A stretch of 64,000 bases of DNA from Maribellus sp. YY47 (GCF_023111095.1 NZ_JALGYW010000001.1:1-64000); one strand, 5' to 3'. Positions 9,230 through 18,758 are shown, counted from the first letter of the stretch. The notes: a model not told the origin generated them from the letters alone. Program-made: numbers and translations.

Positions 9230-10594
9230 ATGGCCTGTAAAAACGTATTTCATCGAATTTTTCCTTTGCTTTTGTTGTTTCTGCTGGCAGGACCGTTCGG
9301 AGGATTTTCGCAGGATACAAAACCTCCCGGAGATTCGATAAAACTTTCAATTCTGCTTGCTGAAGCGATTCTAAAAAGTGACACATTGAAAGTGGACAGC
9401 TTGCTTTCAGCCGGAGTTGATGTGAATATCGCTGCCAGCGAAGGAGTAACACCTCTGATGTACGCCGCGCAGGACGGTAATTTGTATTTTATTCGGAAAC
9501 TGTTGCAGGCAGGCGCTCGTGTGAATCAAGTTCCCGACAACAAAGTAACCGCTCTGCAAAGCGCTGTTATTTCAGGGAAGAAGGAGGCTGCTGAATTGCT
9601 GATAGAGAACGGTGCTGACCTAAATTCGAGAGATCAATGGCGAAACACCCCGGTTTTAAGCGCTGCCGAAAATAATAATATTGCAATGGTGGAGATGCTC
9701 ATTGGGGAAGGAGCCGATATAAACGTTGCGAATAACGATGGGAATACGGCGCTTCATTATGCTGCCGTGTTTGGAAACGATTCACTGGTTGGCCTATTAA
9801 TGGATGCCGGGGCAGATGCCAATATGAAGGATTACGAAGGATTTACGCCGTTAATGGTGGCAACTTCAGAGAACTTCATTTCTACGGCCGAATTGTTGCT
9901 CAGTTACGCGACAGATCTGAATGTGGTAAATAATCAGGGGTATTCAGCGTTTACCATTGCAATTTTGAATGGGAATGTATACCTGGCAGAGCTTTTTCTG
10001 TTGAATGGTGCCGATGGGAACCTGCTTTCGCGGGAAGCAAGGGACCACTGGTATTTTTCGAAAGGAACGGGAAAATACATGCGAAAGGTATTGCGCGAAT
10101 CGGATGTAAAAAGAAACCTTTCTCCTGTATTGGAAGATTTTGCAGCAGGCCTGAAACTGGGATGGATTGATCGTTACTTCACGACTGCTCTGCTACTTGG
10201 GGTTCGGGAAACAAAGTACAATTTATGGGTGCAGCTGTCTTTCGGGCTAAATCCCTTTGTGTATAGTACGCTTCGCGAATTGAACCGGAAGAAATACCAG
10301 TTTTGGGAACGCGATTACAGGCTGGCGTTGGAAGCCGATAAGTACCTTCCTTTTCATAAAAGTTACCAAGCCGAATTTGGAATTTATGCCGGGGCCGAAG
10401 CCGGGTACGATTTTGGAACTTACCGCGGGACACGCCTTCATCCGTCTTCGGATCTGAATATTCTGCCGTCTGCCGGACTATTTTGGCGGCAGGGATTTAC
10501 AGAAACCAGAATCGGATACAAAAGAGATGTATTTCACAGCGGTGAATCCGGGGTGTTGGGTATTCAGGTTCATTTTTATTTTGGGAGGATGTAG
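9230..10594 (+). CDS. Exported ankyrin-repeat protein with C-terminal barrel-like domain
   Basis: From ATG 9230 the 454-residue product begins with a clear signal peptide (hydrophobic stretch about 12-26). An ATG at 9188 exists but would bury the signal behind 14 polar residues. About six to seven ankyrin repeats follow (about 45-270) with typical TPLMYAAQDGN, TALHYAAVFGN and TPLMVATSEN motifs. The last 150 residues are not ankyrin. They are rich in aromatic residues in alternating patterns, include GLKLGWIDRYF, FGLNPFVY and GYDFGTYRG, and end VHFYFGRM, which suggests amphipathic strands of an outer-membrane barrel. A lipoprotein gene starts 3 bp after its stop. The function is unknown. Confidence 0.8.
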   Translation: MACKNVFHRIFPLLLLFLLAGPFGGFSQDTKPPGDSIKLSILLAEAILKSDTLKVDSLLSAGVDVNIAASEGVTPLMYAAQDGNLYFIRKLLQAGARVNQVPDNKVTALQSAVISGKKEAAELLIENGADLNSRDQWRNTPVLSAAENNNIAMVEMLIGEGADINVANNDGNTALHYAAVFGNDSLVGLLMDAGADANMKDYEGFTPLMVATSENFISTAELLLSYATDLNVVNNQGYSAFTIAILNGNVYLAELFLLNGADGNLLSREARDHWYFSKGTGKYMRKVLRESDVKRNLSPVLEDFAAGLKLGWIDRYFTTALLLGVRETKYNLWVQLSFGLNPFVYSTLRELNRKKYQFWERDYRLALEADKYLPFHKSYQAEFGIYAGAEAGYDFGTYRGTRLHPSSDLNILPSAGLFWRQGFTETRIGYKRDVFHSGESGVLGIQVHFYFGRM

Positions 10595-10596
10595 TA

Positions 10597-11052
10597 ATGA
10601 ATCACGTAAAAGCAAATCAATTAAAGGGAAAGACACGGTCAAAAAAATGGATGTCGCTGATATTATTTTTGCTGCTGGCTGTTTCGTGTGAGCGAAAAAT
10701 TGAATTATTTGAGTTTAACTGTGATGATTGTTACCGGGAAAAGCCGGAAACAGGCCCGCTGATTATCTACTTTTCCTTCAACCACGAAAACGATTTTGTG
10801 CTCTATACCATCTACCAGGGTAATTTCGAAGAAGGTATTGTGGAATATGCCGACACCGCCTTTTATAAGGAAGAGCAGATTGAGGTTCCGGTTGACGAAT
10901 ATTACTCGGTGGAAGCAAAATATGTAAGTGGTGCCGATACCATCTATGTGGTTGATGGTGATAAGTTTAACCTGAAGCGGGAGAAAAACGAATGCGACGA
11001 AAAGTGCTATTATTTTAAAGGGGGAATTATCGACGTTCGGTTAAAACAATAA
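10597..11052 (+). CDS. Small lipoprotein of unknown function
   Basis: 151 residues. A basic N-terminus (about 18 residues) precedes a hydrophobic segment ending in a lipobox-like LLLAVSC near residue 32, so it is likely lipid-anchored. A second internal ATG (codon 19) would give a more compact signal. The mature part is acidic, with a CDDCYR pair near 38-43 and a second pair CDEKC near 134-138, which may form disulfides in the periplasm. It is tightly coupled to the ankyrin gene upstream, so the two products may work together. No family is recognised. Confidence 0.7.
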   Translation: MNHVKANQLKGKTRSKKWMSLILFLLLAVSCERKIELFEFNCDDCYREKPETGPLIIYFSFNHENDFVLYTIYQGNFEEGIVEYADTAFYKEEQIEVPVDEYYSVEAKYVSGADTIYVVDGDKFNLKREKNECDEKCYYFKGGIIDVRLKQ

Positions 11053-11222
11053 TTGGATTACTTTTGCGCTCCGCTTTCGTTTTTTCGATGGAGAAAAGGC
11101 AGCCACGATATGGTCCATTCGAAATAAAACCAGCGTAATACAAGTTTAACCAAATTGAAACATTAATTTTGAACATTATAGTGTTTTCAATGGTTTGAAG
11201 AACAACGTTAATTTATAACTAT

Positions 11223-11891
11223 ATGGTAGACAGAATATCAGATCCCATTGGCCGATTAATGGGGCTTCGCTATAAATCCCATCCCTGGCACGGAGTCAAC
11301 ATTGGAGAGAATGCGCCGGAAGTGATCACTGCTTTTATCGAAGTGGTTTCAACCGATACGGTGAAATATGAAATTGACAAAGACAGCGGCTATTTGCGTG
11401 TTGACCGTCCACAGAAATTTTCGAACGTGGTGCCAGCCTTGTACGGTTTTATTCCGCAAACCTATTGTGGTGATAAAGTGGGCGAATACTGCAACGAAAA
11501 AACAAGGAGAAAAGATATTAAAGGCGACGGAGATCCGATCGATATTTGCGTGCTAACCGAGAAAGACCTGGCACACGGTGATTTGCTAGTGACCGCCCGT
11601 CCCATCGGAGGATTCAGGATGATTGATGGTAACCAGGCCGATGATAAAATTATTGCTGTGTTAATGAATGATACGGTTTACGGGCATTTCCACGATGTTT
11701 CGGAACTACCGGAAATCGTGGTGAAGCGTCTCGAGCACTATTTCCTGACGTACAAAGACATGCCGGGAGTGGACAGCAACACCGAAATTACCACTACTTA
11801 TGGCGTGGAAGAAGCACTGGAAGTGATCAAACTGTCGGTGGAAGATTACAACAACAAGTTCGCCAATCTGGGCAAACTGCTTTCGTATTAA
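11223..11891 (+). CDS. ppa: Inorganic pyrophosphatase (family I)
   Basis: Cytoplasmic hydrolysis of pyrophosphate, which pulls biosynthetic reactions forward. 222 residues with the family I signature DGDPIDICVL at about 101-110, whose aspartates bind Mg, and the upstream VVPALYGFIPQTY substrate-binding stretch. It carries a slightly longer N-terminal arm than the roughly 175-residue E. coli enzyme, as is common for this Bacteroidota subtype. A terminator follows closely. Confidence 0.95.
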   Translation: MVDRISDPIGRLMGLRYKSHPWHGVNIGENAPEVITAFIEVVSTDTVKYEIDKDSGYLRVDRPQKFSNVVPALYGFIPQTYCGDKVGEYCNEKTRRKDIKGDGDPIDICVLTEKDLAHGDLLVTARPIGGFRMIDGNQADDKIIAVLMNDTVYGHFHDVSELPEIVVKRLEHYFLTYKDMPGVDSNTEITTTYGVEEALEVIKLSVEDYNNKFANLGKLLSY

Positions 11892-11916
11892 TAGAAGAGT
11901 AGTAAAAACATGATAG

Positions 11917-11946
11917 AAAAGTGCGGCGAAAGTTGCACTTTTTTTA
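11917..11946 (+). terminator. Terminator after ppa
   Basis: AAAAGTGC pairs with GCACTTTT around a 10-nt loop, followed by a run of seven T residues. It ends the ppa transcript. Confidence 0.8.
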
Positions 11947-12135
11947 TGAAAGTCAATTTTTTAAAAATATCCAATGCTCAATTTTGACTGTAAAATATCG
12001 AACAAAATCCGGATAACAGGATATTGGTAATTCTACATTGGATATTCTACAGTAAAAAATTAATAACAATTCCCGGATACGAGAAAAGATCTTAACTCTC
12101 ATTTTTGTCGGTGATTCCCCGAAATCATGATCGTT

Positions 12136-12564
12136 TTATTGCGCGTTCTGAGCCGATTGATCCTGCAATTGTTTGGCAATTCTTTTCAATGCTTTTTTCA
12201 TGGCATTTTCAATGGCAGCGTAGTTGGTCATTTCCTTTCCAATGTAGATAAAAAATACAGCCAGTTGCTGATCGCCCAGTTTGGGGTAAAATTCATTTTT
12301 ATGAAGACGGTAAGCTTCGCGCATCAAGCGCTTGAGGCGATTGCGGCGAACTGCCCTTTTAAAGCTCTTTTTACTCACGCTAAAAGCCGCCTGAACCGGG
12401 AACGTTGCGTTCAATTCCGTTTTCAGGTAAACCACTTTAATAGGGAACGATAAAAACGATTCGCCTTCTGCAAAAAGCTTCTCGATGGCTTTTTGGCTGC
12501 AAAGTCGTTCTTCTTTCGTAAAGGAGAAAGAAGCTCCGGTTTCTATTTCTGGTTTATTTTGCAT
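12136..12564 (-). CDS. rnpA: Ribonuclease P protein component
   Basis: Protein subunit of RNase P, which removes the 5' leader from pre-tRNA. 142 residues. The N-terminal FTKEERL motif lies near 15-21, and the RNR signature (RRNRLKRLMREAYR) lies near 73-86, both lining the RNA-binding cleft. The rpmH and yidC neighbours of many bacteria are absent. Here it follows hemD and a DUF4271 gene, an order usual in Bacteroidota. Confidence 0.95.
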   Translation of the reverse strand: MQNKPEIETGASFSFTKEERLCSQKAIEKLFAEGESFLSFPIKVVYLKTELNATFPVQAAFSVSKKSFKRAVRRNRLKRLMREAYRLHKNEFYPKLGDQQLAVFFIYIGKEMTNYAAIENAMKKALKRIAKQLQDQSAQNAQ

Positions 12565-12567
12565 CGA

Positions 12568-12606
12568 AAAATGAAAAGGCCATCAGTCAATCGACTGACA
12601 GCCTTT
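12568..12606 (-). terminator. Hairpin between hemD and rnpA
   Basis: On the minus strand AAAGGCTGTCAGTC pairs with GACTGATGGCCTTT around a 4-nt loop and is followed by TCATTTTTC. It may end the DUF4271-hemD transcript or attenuate read-through into rnpA, whose ATG is at 12564. Confidence 0.65.
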
Positions 12607-12627
12607 CAAAAATATAGATTTTTCTTT

Positions 12628-13374
12628 TTAATTCTTGTTGACTTTTTTAATGTACTGCTCCAACGCCATGGTCATAGATGGTGCCTGTACGGTTGGAGCT
12701 TCAATGTCGAGACGCAAACCTGCATCGCGAACTGCTTTTGCAGTGGAGGGGCCAAAGCACGCAATACGTGTGCTGTTTTGTTCAAAGTCAGGGAAGTTCT
12801 GATACAGCGACTTAATTCCTGACGGGCTGAAGAATACCAGGATATCGTACTTAATATCTGCCAAATCCGAAAGATCGGCGCTTACTGTACGATACAGGAT
12901 GGCTTTGGTGTACTTGTAACCTCCTTTATCCAGCAGGGTTGGAATTTCCTGTTTGTGGATGTCGGAAAGTGGTACCAAAAAGCGTTCATTTGCATGCTTC
13001 TTCATCACATTTACCAGGTCGGCAAATTTACCATCGGCATAAAAGATCTTACGTTTCCGATACACAATGTACTTTTGAAGGTAAAATGCGGTGGCCTCCG
13101 AAATACAGAAATACTTCATGGTATCCGGAATGGTTAAGCGCAACTCTTGTGCAATTCTGAAATAATGATCAATTGCCGTACGGCTGGTGAAGATCACGGC
13201 AGTGTGATCCAGGATTTGAATTCTCGTTTGGCGGAATTCTTTTGCCGGAACACCTTCCACCTGAATGAAAGGTCGGAAATCGATTTTTAAGCCGTTTTTT
13301 TCCGCCAGCTCAAAATAAGGAGATTTTGCTGTCTGGGGCTCCGGCTGTGAAACTAAAATGCTCTTGACTTTCAA
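12628..13374 (-). CDS. hemD: Uroporphyrinogen-III synthase
   Basis: Enzyme that cyclises hydroxymethylbilane with inversion of ring D in haem synthesis. 248 residues, matching the family length. Sequence conservation in HemD is low. The assignment rests on the two-lobed pattern with FTSRTAIDHYF near 62-72 and FFSPSGIKSLYQNFP near 175-189, plus TRIACFGPSTAKAVRDAGL near 197. It lies between DUF4271 and rnpA, the typical Bacteroidota position, 32 bp after the DUF4271 stop. Confidence 0.88.
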   Translation of the reverse strand: MKVKSILVSQPEPQTAKSPYFELAEKNGLKIDFRPFIQVEGVPAKEFRQTRIQILDHTAVIFTSRTAIDHYFRIAQELRLTIPDTMKYFCISEATAFYLQKYIVYRKRKIFYADGKFADLVNVMKKHANERFLVPLSDIHKQEIPTLLDKGGYKYTKAILYRTVSADLSDLADIKYDILVFFSPSGIKSLYQNFPDFEQNSTRIACFGPSTAKAVRDAGLRLDIEAPTVQAPSMTMALEQYIKKVNKN

Positions 13375-13406
13375 TATTTTATGCTTTTAATGAAACATAT
13401 CCCTTC

Positions 13407-14288
13407 TTATTCAACTACAACTATTTTATAAATTAAAAGCAAGGGTAAAATTTCAAGGGTACAAAGGTATAAAAAGAGATAATATATAGAAAATTGTTTC
13501 CTTAATAAAATTATTACCCCCCTTTGAAGTAATACCAGATTAAAGGCTACAATAATTCCTAAACCTGCAAAAATCAAAAATAACTTATTATCCCAGGGCG
13601 AAAAAGCAACGAGTGCAACCAGCGGCAACAGGATCAAACCCAGTGAACGGTTAAAATTATCTACATTAAAAAGATATTCACTGGTTTCGGTTTGGGTTTC
13701 AAACAACGAACCCACCGCCATGTAAATAAGTTTTTTCCCAAGAAAATATAGAAGGACACCCGCCAGTACAAAAGCAAAATAAGTAATTCCTTTTATTGAA
13801 TTCGCAGGGTCGAGCAGGTTGAATGTCTGAAAAACAAAAATGGAAAATGTAATATAAAAAATGGCATCGAGACGGTAAGCTCCATGCGATGCCGGATAAT
13901 TATTTTCCTGTAACATTCGCGCCGAGGTCGCATAATTGATAAGCGACAAAAAAAGATGATTGAGGTACTTAATGTACGAATAACGAATGGTTGCAAACAG
14001 CGCAATAGCAATAAACACTGCAACAACCAGCCAGTCGGTCTCCGGATTCTGTCTTTTTTGAACCGGCAAAACAATGTCGGGTGCCGAAACTTCGGCATGG
14101 GTAAGATGTTCAATGCTTCTGGGGAGAAGATAACCAGCTTCGAGGATCGGATCTTTGTATTTTGAATGATAGCTTTTAGCGACATTCGACGGGCCCGAAA
14201 ATACCTTTTGTTTTTCTTGCTGACCCTGTTTCAGACTTTGGTTACCTGTCTGTATGGAGTCGGTCTGGTATGTGATCAAAGCATCCAT
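13407..14288 (-). CDS. DUF4271 integral membrane protein
   Basis: 293 residues. A polar N-terminal 90 residues is followed by about six hydrophobic segments (near 92-110, 118-136, 150-175, 178-195, 215-235, 240-290). This is the architecture of DUF4271 proteins, which in Bacteroidota are encoded next to hemD. The function is unknown. Co-transcription with hemD suggests a link to tetrapyrrole supply, but that rests only on position. Confidence 0.8.
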   Translation of the reverse strand: MDALITYQTDSIQTGNQSLKQGQQEKQKVFSGPSNVAKSYHSKYKDPILEAGYLLPRSIEHLTHAEVSAPDIVLPVQKRQNPETDWLVVAVFIAIALFATIRYSYIKYLNHLFLSLINYATSARMLQENNYPASHGAYRLDAIFYITFSIFVFQTFNLLDPANSIKGITYFAFVLAGVLLYFLGKKLIYMAVGSLFETQTETSEYLFNVDNFNRSLGLILLPLVALVAFSPWDNKLFLIFAGLGIIVAFNLVLLQRGVIILLRKQFSIYYLFLYLCTLEILPLLLIYKIVVVE

Positions 14289-14397
14289 TTTGTTCCGATG
14301 TGCAAAGATACCAATTTTTGATTTCCCAAATCACCGAATAAAGCAGGAGTGCCAACTATTATTTGTAAATTTCGGGCCTTAAGTGACTTCAGAATTT

Positions 14398-15348
14398 ATG
14401 ATTTACCTGGCACCCTTACAGGGATTTACCGACTTTGTTTACCGGAAAGTATATGCCGGAATTTTCCAGGGCGTTGATGCTTATTTTATTCCGTACATCA
14501 CCGTGCAGAATGCAGCGATTTTAAAAAAGTATGAACGTGAAATTCTACCGCAGAATAATCCGCAAAATCGTGTAGTTCCTCAAATTCTGGCTAAAGATGA
14601 AGAGGAGGTCCGTTTTCTGTCTGAAATTCTGGTGCATTACGGCTACACCGAAATAAACCTGAACATGGGATGCCCGTACCCGATGGTGACCAAACGCGGG
14701 AGAGGAGCAGGACTTTTACCCGATCTGGAACAGGTGTATCGTATTTTGAATACGTATTTTGAACATTTCGACAGTGCTTTGTCGGTAAAACTGCGGGCCG
14801 GGTTGGAGTCACCCGGGGAGATTGAAAGGATCGTTCCGGTGTTAAATGAGTTTCCGTTAAAAGAAGTGATTTTGCATCCCCGGATTGCCCGTCAGCTATA
14901 CAAAGGAGAAACGATCGACATGGCAGTGGATTTTGCTGCGAAGAATCTGAAGCATCCGCTGGGCTACAACGGCGATATTTTTTCGCTGGAAGATTATCAT
15001 CGCAAAGCCCGTCAATTTCCGGAAATCAAAAACTGGATGGTGGGCAGGGGCGTACTGATGAATGCGTTTCTTCCTTCAGAGATAATGGGAATTCAGCTAA
15101 ATGAAGATGAGAAACGTACTGCGTTGTTTCAGTTTCATCAGAAAATGCTGGAAGAATACCTCGAAACGACCGATAACCCGGGGAATGCTCTCAATAAAAT
15201 GCAGCAGTTCTGGAGCTATTTTAGTTATCATTTTGAAAATCAGGCCAAAGCTTTTAAGCGGATAAAAAAATCAAAGCAGCTGGCACTTTTTAAAGCGGAG
15301 GCAGGAAGTATTATTGGCACGGAAAGGTTGTGTCGTGAATCGACATGA
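14398..15348 (+). CDS. tRNA-dihydrouridine synthase
   Basis: FMN-dependent reduction of uridine in tRNA D-loops. From ATG 14398 the product is 316 residues and opens with the Dus motif MIYLAPLQGFTDF. A GTG at 14383 would add five residues with no benefit. The catalytic Cys is in NLNMGCPYPMVTKRGRGAG near 95-113, and the FMN-binding VGRGVLMNAFL stretch lies near 220. It differs from the dusB at 28.6 kb (DusC/DusA-like opening), so the strain has at least two Dus enzymes with presumably different target positions. Its stop codon abuts the stop of the convergent 52-codon ORF. Confidence 0.9.
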   Translation: MIYLAPLQGFTDFVYRKVYAGIFQGVDAYFIPYITVQNAAILKKYEREILPQNNPQNRVVPQILAKDEEEVRFLSEILVHYGYTEINLNMGCPYPMVTKRGRGAGLLPDLEQVYRILNTYFEHFDSALSVKLRAGLESPGEIERIVPVLNEFPLKEVILHPRIARQLYKGETIDMAVDFAAKNLKHPLGYNGDIFSLEDYHRKARQFPEIKNWMVGRGVLMNAFLPSEIMGIQLNEDEKRTALFQFHQKMLEEYLETTDNPGNALNKMQQFWSYFSYHFENQAKAFKRIKKSKQLALFKAEAGSIIGTERLCREST

Positions 15349-15507
15349 TCAGTTAAACGAGCAGTTCTCCCGCTCGTATTTTTCCATCAGGGTCATCAGT
15401 AAAAACATTTCTTTTGCCTCTTCGTCGCTTTTGGGGGCTTCACAAATCTCAAGAAAGCGATTCAAGGCGTCCCTGTAGTCATCTTCCGTTACAATATCAT
15501 AAATCAT
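15349..15507 (-). CDS. 52-residue protein downstream of polA
   Basis: A short frame from ATG 15507 to TGA 15349, 12 bp after the polA stop and on the same strand, so probably the last gene of a queD-polA transcript. The product is acidic and helical (MIYDIVTEDDYRDALNRFLE... ending ENCSFN), with no signal peptide. Regular charge spacing and a full fit into the gap between polA and the dus stop argue that it is real. No family is recognised. Confidence 0.6.
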   Translation of the reverse strand: MIYDIVTEDDYRDALNRFLEICEAPKSDEEAKEMFLLMTLMEKYERENCSFN

Positions 15508-15519
15508 GTTTAGTCCTGC

Positions 15520-18297
15520 TTAATGTGCGTCGAGCCAATTGTCGGCCGCATTCATTTCAACAATCAACGGGACACCAATGTTTACCGCATTCTCCATACC
15601 TTCTTTCACCAGCTTTTTCATGGTTTCCAGTTCGGGTTTTAACACGTCGAAGTTCAATTCGTCGTGTACCTGAAGGATCATTTTTGATTGAAGTTTTTGT
15701 CTTTGCATTTCGCGGTGAATGTTGATCATCGCAATTTTAATGATATCGGCTGCCGAACCCTGAATCGGTGCGTTGATGGCGTTTCGCTCGGCCATTCCAC
15801 GCACCACGGCATTGGCTGAATTAATATCGCTTAAATACCGGCGACGGCCTTTAATGGTTTCCACATAACCCATGTCCTGTGCCAGTTTGATCTGCTTGTC
15901 CATAAATTCCCTGATTTTCGGGAAATTCTCAAAGTACCCGTCAATCAGTTCTTTCGCTTCCGTTCGCGGTATATTGAGTCGTTGCGAAAGTCCGAATGCA
16001 GAAATTCCATAGATGATACCAAAGTTGGCCGTTTTGGCTTTTCTGCGCATATCCGAATCTACTTTTTCTTCGGGTATCTGGTAAATTTTCGCCGCAGTAA
16101 TGGCGTGAATATCTTTGTCCTCGCGGAAAGCCAGTTGCATCTCCTCGTCGCCGCTAAGTGCCGCCATAATCCGAAGTTCAATTTGCGAGTAGTCGGCAGA
16201 AAGGAAGGTGTGCTCACCGTCGGATGGGATAAAAGCCTTTCGGATTTCGCGCCCGCTTTCGTCGCGGATCGGAATATTCTGAAGGTTCGGATTCACCGAA
16301 CTCAAACGCCCCGTTGCCGCAATCGCCTGGTTGTACGACGTGTGAATCTTTCCGGTTTTCTTGTTTACCAATAGTGGCAACGCTTCCACATAGGTTGAAA
16401 GCAATTTTTTCAAGCCACGGAAATCGAGGATTTTCTGAACGATCGGATGACGGTCTACAAGTCGGATCAACACATCTTCAGAAGTGGAATATTGCTTGGT
16501 CTTTGTTTTCTTTACGTTGGTGTCGATCTTTAATTTCTCGAATAAAATGGGGCCTAATTGTTTGGGCGAGGAAACGTTGAATTCTTTACCGGCCAGCTCG
16601 ATAATTTCTTTTTCGAGCTCAATGATTTGCTCACGTAATACAACGGCATACTTGTTTAACTCTTCCGAATTTAACTTCACACCAGCATTTTCCATGCTGG
16701 CCAATACCGGTACCAATGGCATTTCAATGGTTTCGAACAAGTCTCGCACACCTGCTTTATCCAGCTCGGGATCGATGGCCAGCTTCAACTGAAACGTAAG
16801 ATCGGCGTCCTCGCAGGCATAGTCGCGCAGCTTGTCAACCGGCACCGAACGCATCGTGATCTGGTTTTTCCCTTTTTTCCCGATCAGATGTTCAGTGGGC
16901 ACCTTTTCGTAGTTCAGGTATTGCAGACACAAGTGGTCGAGGTTGTGTTTCATATCCGGTTGAATCAGGTAATGGGCCAGCATGGTGTCGTAAAGATTAC
17001 CCTTTACTTCAATGCCGTAATTACTCAGAATCAGGATATCGTACTTAATGTTTTGCCCGATTTTCACCACATTTTCGTCAGCAAAAACTTCACGGAATTC
17101 ATCCATTACTTTTTGTGCTGCTTTTTTGTCTTTCGGAATGGTGACACAATACGCTTCGTGTGTACGAAATGCAAACGACATGCACACAATCTCGGCAGTG
17201 TGGGTATCGAGCCCGGTAGTTTCGGTGTCGAAACAAAATTCTTTTTGAACCGATAATTCAGCGCGCAAACTGGCACGTTGCATTTCGTTTTCGACCAAAT
17301 AATATTGATGAGGAACCGAATCGATGTTTTCGGTGTTTTTGGTTTCCTGTATAGTTACTTCGGGCGTTCCAAAAAGTGTTCCCTGGAAAGCAGTTTCCAC
17401 AACCTGCTGAGCTTCTGCAAGATTCAATCTTGTGATCAGCGACTTGAATTCGAGCTCTTCAAAAAGCTTTTTCAGGTCTTCGGCATGTGGTTCTTCGCGA
17501 ATCAGTTTTTCTTTCTCGAAGTCGATCGGAACATCGGTAATAATGGTGGCCAGCGTCCTCGACAGACGCACCTGCTCTTCATGTTCGATCAGGTTGTCTT
17601 TTTGCTTGCCTTTTAGCTTATCAGTGTTTTGGTAGATTCCGTCGATGCTGCCAAAGTCGCCGATCAGTTTTTGTGCTGTCTTGGGGCCGATTCCCGGGCA
17701 TCCCGGGATGTTGTCCGCCGTGTCGCCCATCAGCCCCAGAATATCGATCATCTGCTCGGCCCGTTCGATGCCATAATTTTCCTTTACCTCGTCAAGCCCC
17801 CACACTTCAGCATCGCCACCGGCTTTCCCCGGTTTGTACATTACCACATGTTCCGAAACCAGCTGTGCGTAGTCTTTGTCGGGGGTCATCATATAGGTGG
17901 TAAAACCTTCCTTTTCGGCTTTTTTGGCCAGTGTTCCAATCACATCATCCGCCTCAAAACCTTCTTTTTCAATGATCGGAATGTTAAACGCTTCAATAAT
18001 CCGGCGAATGTATGGGATTGATTTCCGCAGGTCTTCTGGCATTTCCTCGCGGTTGGCTTTGTACTCCTTGTACATCTCGTGCCGGAAAGTAGGTGCAGAA
18101 ACATCAAAAACCACCCCGATGTAGTCGGGATTTTCCTTCTCGAAAAGTTGAACAATGGTATTGGTAACTCCCAGCATAGCAGAGGTATTTAATCCTTTCG
18201 AGTTAAAGCGTGGGTTACGGATGAAGGCAAAATAACTGCGGTAAATCAATGCGTAAGCATCTAAAAGAAAAAGTTTTTGCTGACCAGTTTCTGGCAT
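15520..18297 (-). CDS. polA: DNA polymerase I
   Basis: Repair and Okazaki-fragment polymerase of 925 residues. It has an N-terminal 5'-3' exonuclease (about 1-290; LLDAYALIYRSYFAF, GFEADDVIGTLA). A 3'-5' proofreading domain follows (about 335-520) whose DEDD motif FDTETTGLDTH is intact near 352-362, unlike the inactive version in Bacillus or Thermus. The polymerase domain (about 550-925) has LSADYSQIELRI near 690 and QVHDELNF near 880. It starts 11 bp after the queD stop, so the two are co-transcribed. Confidence 0.98.
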   Translation of the reverse strand: MPETGQQKLFLLDAYALIYRSYFAFIRNPRFNSKGLNTSAMLGVTNTIVQLFEKENPDYIGVVFDVSAPTFRHEMYKEYKANREEMPEDLRKSIPYIRRIIEAFNIPIIEKEGFEADDVIGTLAKKAEKEGFTTYMMTPDKDYAQLVSEHVVMYKPGKAGGDAEVWGLDEVKENYGIERAEQMIDILGLMGDTADNIPGCPGIGPKTAQKLIGDFGSIDGIYQNTDKLKGKQKDNLIEHEEQVRLSRTLATIITDVPIDFEKEKLIREEPHAEDLKKLFEELEFKSLITRLNLAEAQQVVETAFQGTLFGTPEVTIQETKNTENIDSVPHQYYLVENEMQRASLRAELSVQKEFCFDTETTGLDTHTAEIVCMSFAFRTHEAYCVTIPKDKKAAQKVMDEFREVFADENVVKIGQNIKYDILILSNYGIEVKGNLYDTMLAHYLIQPDMKHNLDHLCLQYLNYEKVPTEHLIGKKGKNQITMRSVPVDKLRDYACEDADLTFQLKLAIDPELDKAGVRDLFETIEMPLVPVLASMENAGVKLNSEELNKYAVVLREQIIELEKEIIELAGKEFNVSSPKQLGPILFEKLKIDTNVKKTKTKQYSTSEDVLIRLVDRHPIVQKILDFRGLKKLLSTYVEALPLLVNKKTGKIHTSYNQAIAATGRLSSVNPNLQNIPIRDESGREIRKAFIPSDGEHTFLSADYSQIELRIMAALSGDEEMQLAFREDKDIHAITAAKIYQIPEEKVDSDMRRKAKTANFGIIYGISAFGLSQRLNIPRTEAKELIDGYFENFPKIREFMDKQIKLAQDMGYVETIKGRRRYLSDINSANAVVRGMAERNAINAPIQGSAADIIKIAMINIHREMQRQKLQSKMILQVHDELNFDVLKPELETMKKLVKEGMENAVNIGVPLIVEMNAADNWLDAH

Positions 18298-18308
18298 ATT
18301 TCGGAATT

Positions 18309-18758
18309 TTACTGATTATCGGATACAAACCATTCGGCAAACGAAGTTTTGGTTTCGTAAAGCCGCAGGCTAAATAGTGAAACGTTTGAAGGCAAAGCTT
18401 GTTGAAGGATGCCGGCAAAATAAGTGACCAGGTTTTCAGAAGTGGGTTGAAAATCCACGACAGTGAGTCGTTCTGTGGTTTGAGCCAGAGCTTGTTTCTG
18501 AGCTTCGGGAGTGATCGAATTAATTACCAGTGCATGATCGAAAATCTCAATAATTTTTGAATTTACGATGGTTTTTAGTTGGCTAAAATCCATTACCATT
18601 CCGTCTTCCGGATGCCCGGGTTTACTTAAAACCTCCCCGATCAATGTTACTTGCAAATCGTAAGTATGGCCATGTACGTTTTTACAAACTCCGTTGTACG
18701 CTAAAAGCGCATGCGCCATTTCAAAATCAAAACACTTGGTTACCCTTATCCTCGGCAT
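18309..18758 (-). CDS. queD: 6-carboxy-5,6,7,8-tetrahydropterin synthase
   Basis: Second step of queuosine precursor synthesis, converting dihydroneopterin triphosphate to 6-carboxytetrahydropterin. 149 residues. Zinc ligands His16 (FEMAHAL), His29 and His31 (NVHGHTY) and catalytic Cys25 (GVCKN) are all present, which matches QueD and its PTPS fold. No queC, queE or queF lies in the window. It is first in a transcript with polA. Confidence 0.93.
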   Translation of the reverse strand: MPRIRVTKCFDFEMAHALLAYNGVCKNVHGHTYDLQVTLIGEVLSKPGHPEDGMVMDFSQLKTIVNSKIIEIFDHALVINSITPEAQKQALAQTTERLTVVDFQPTSENLVTYFAGILQQALPSNVSLFSLRLYETKTSFAEWFVSDNQ

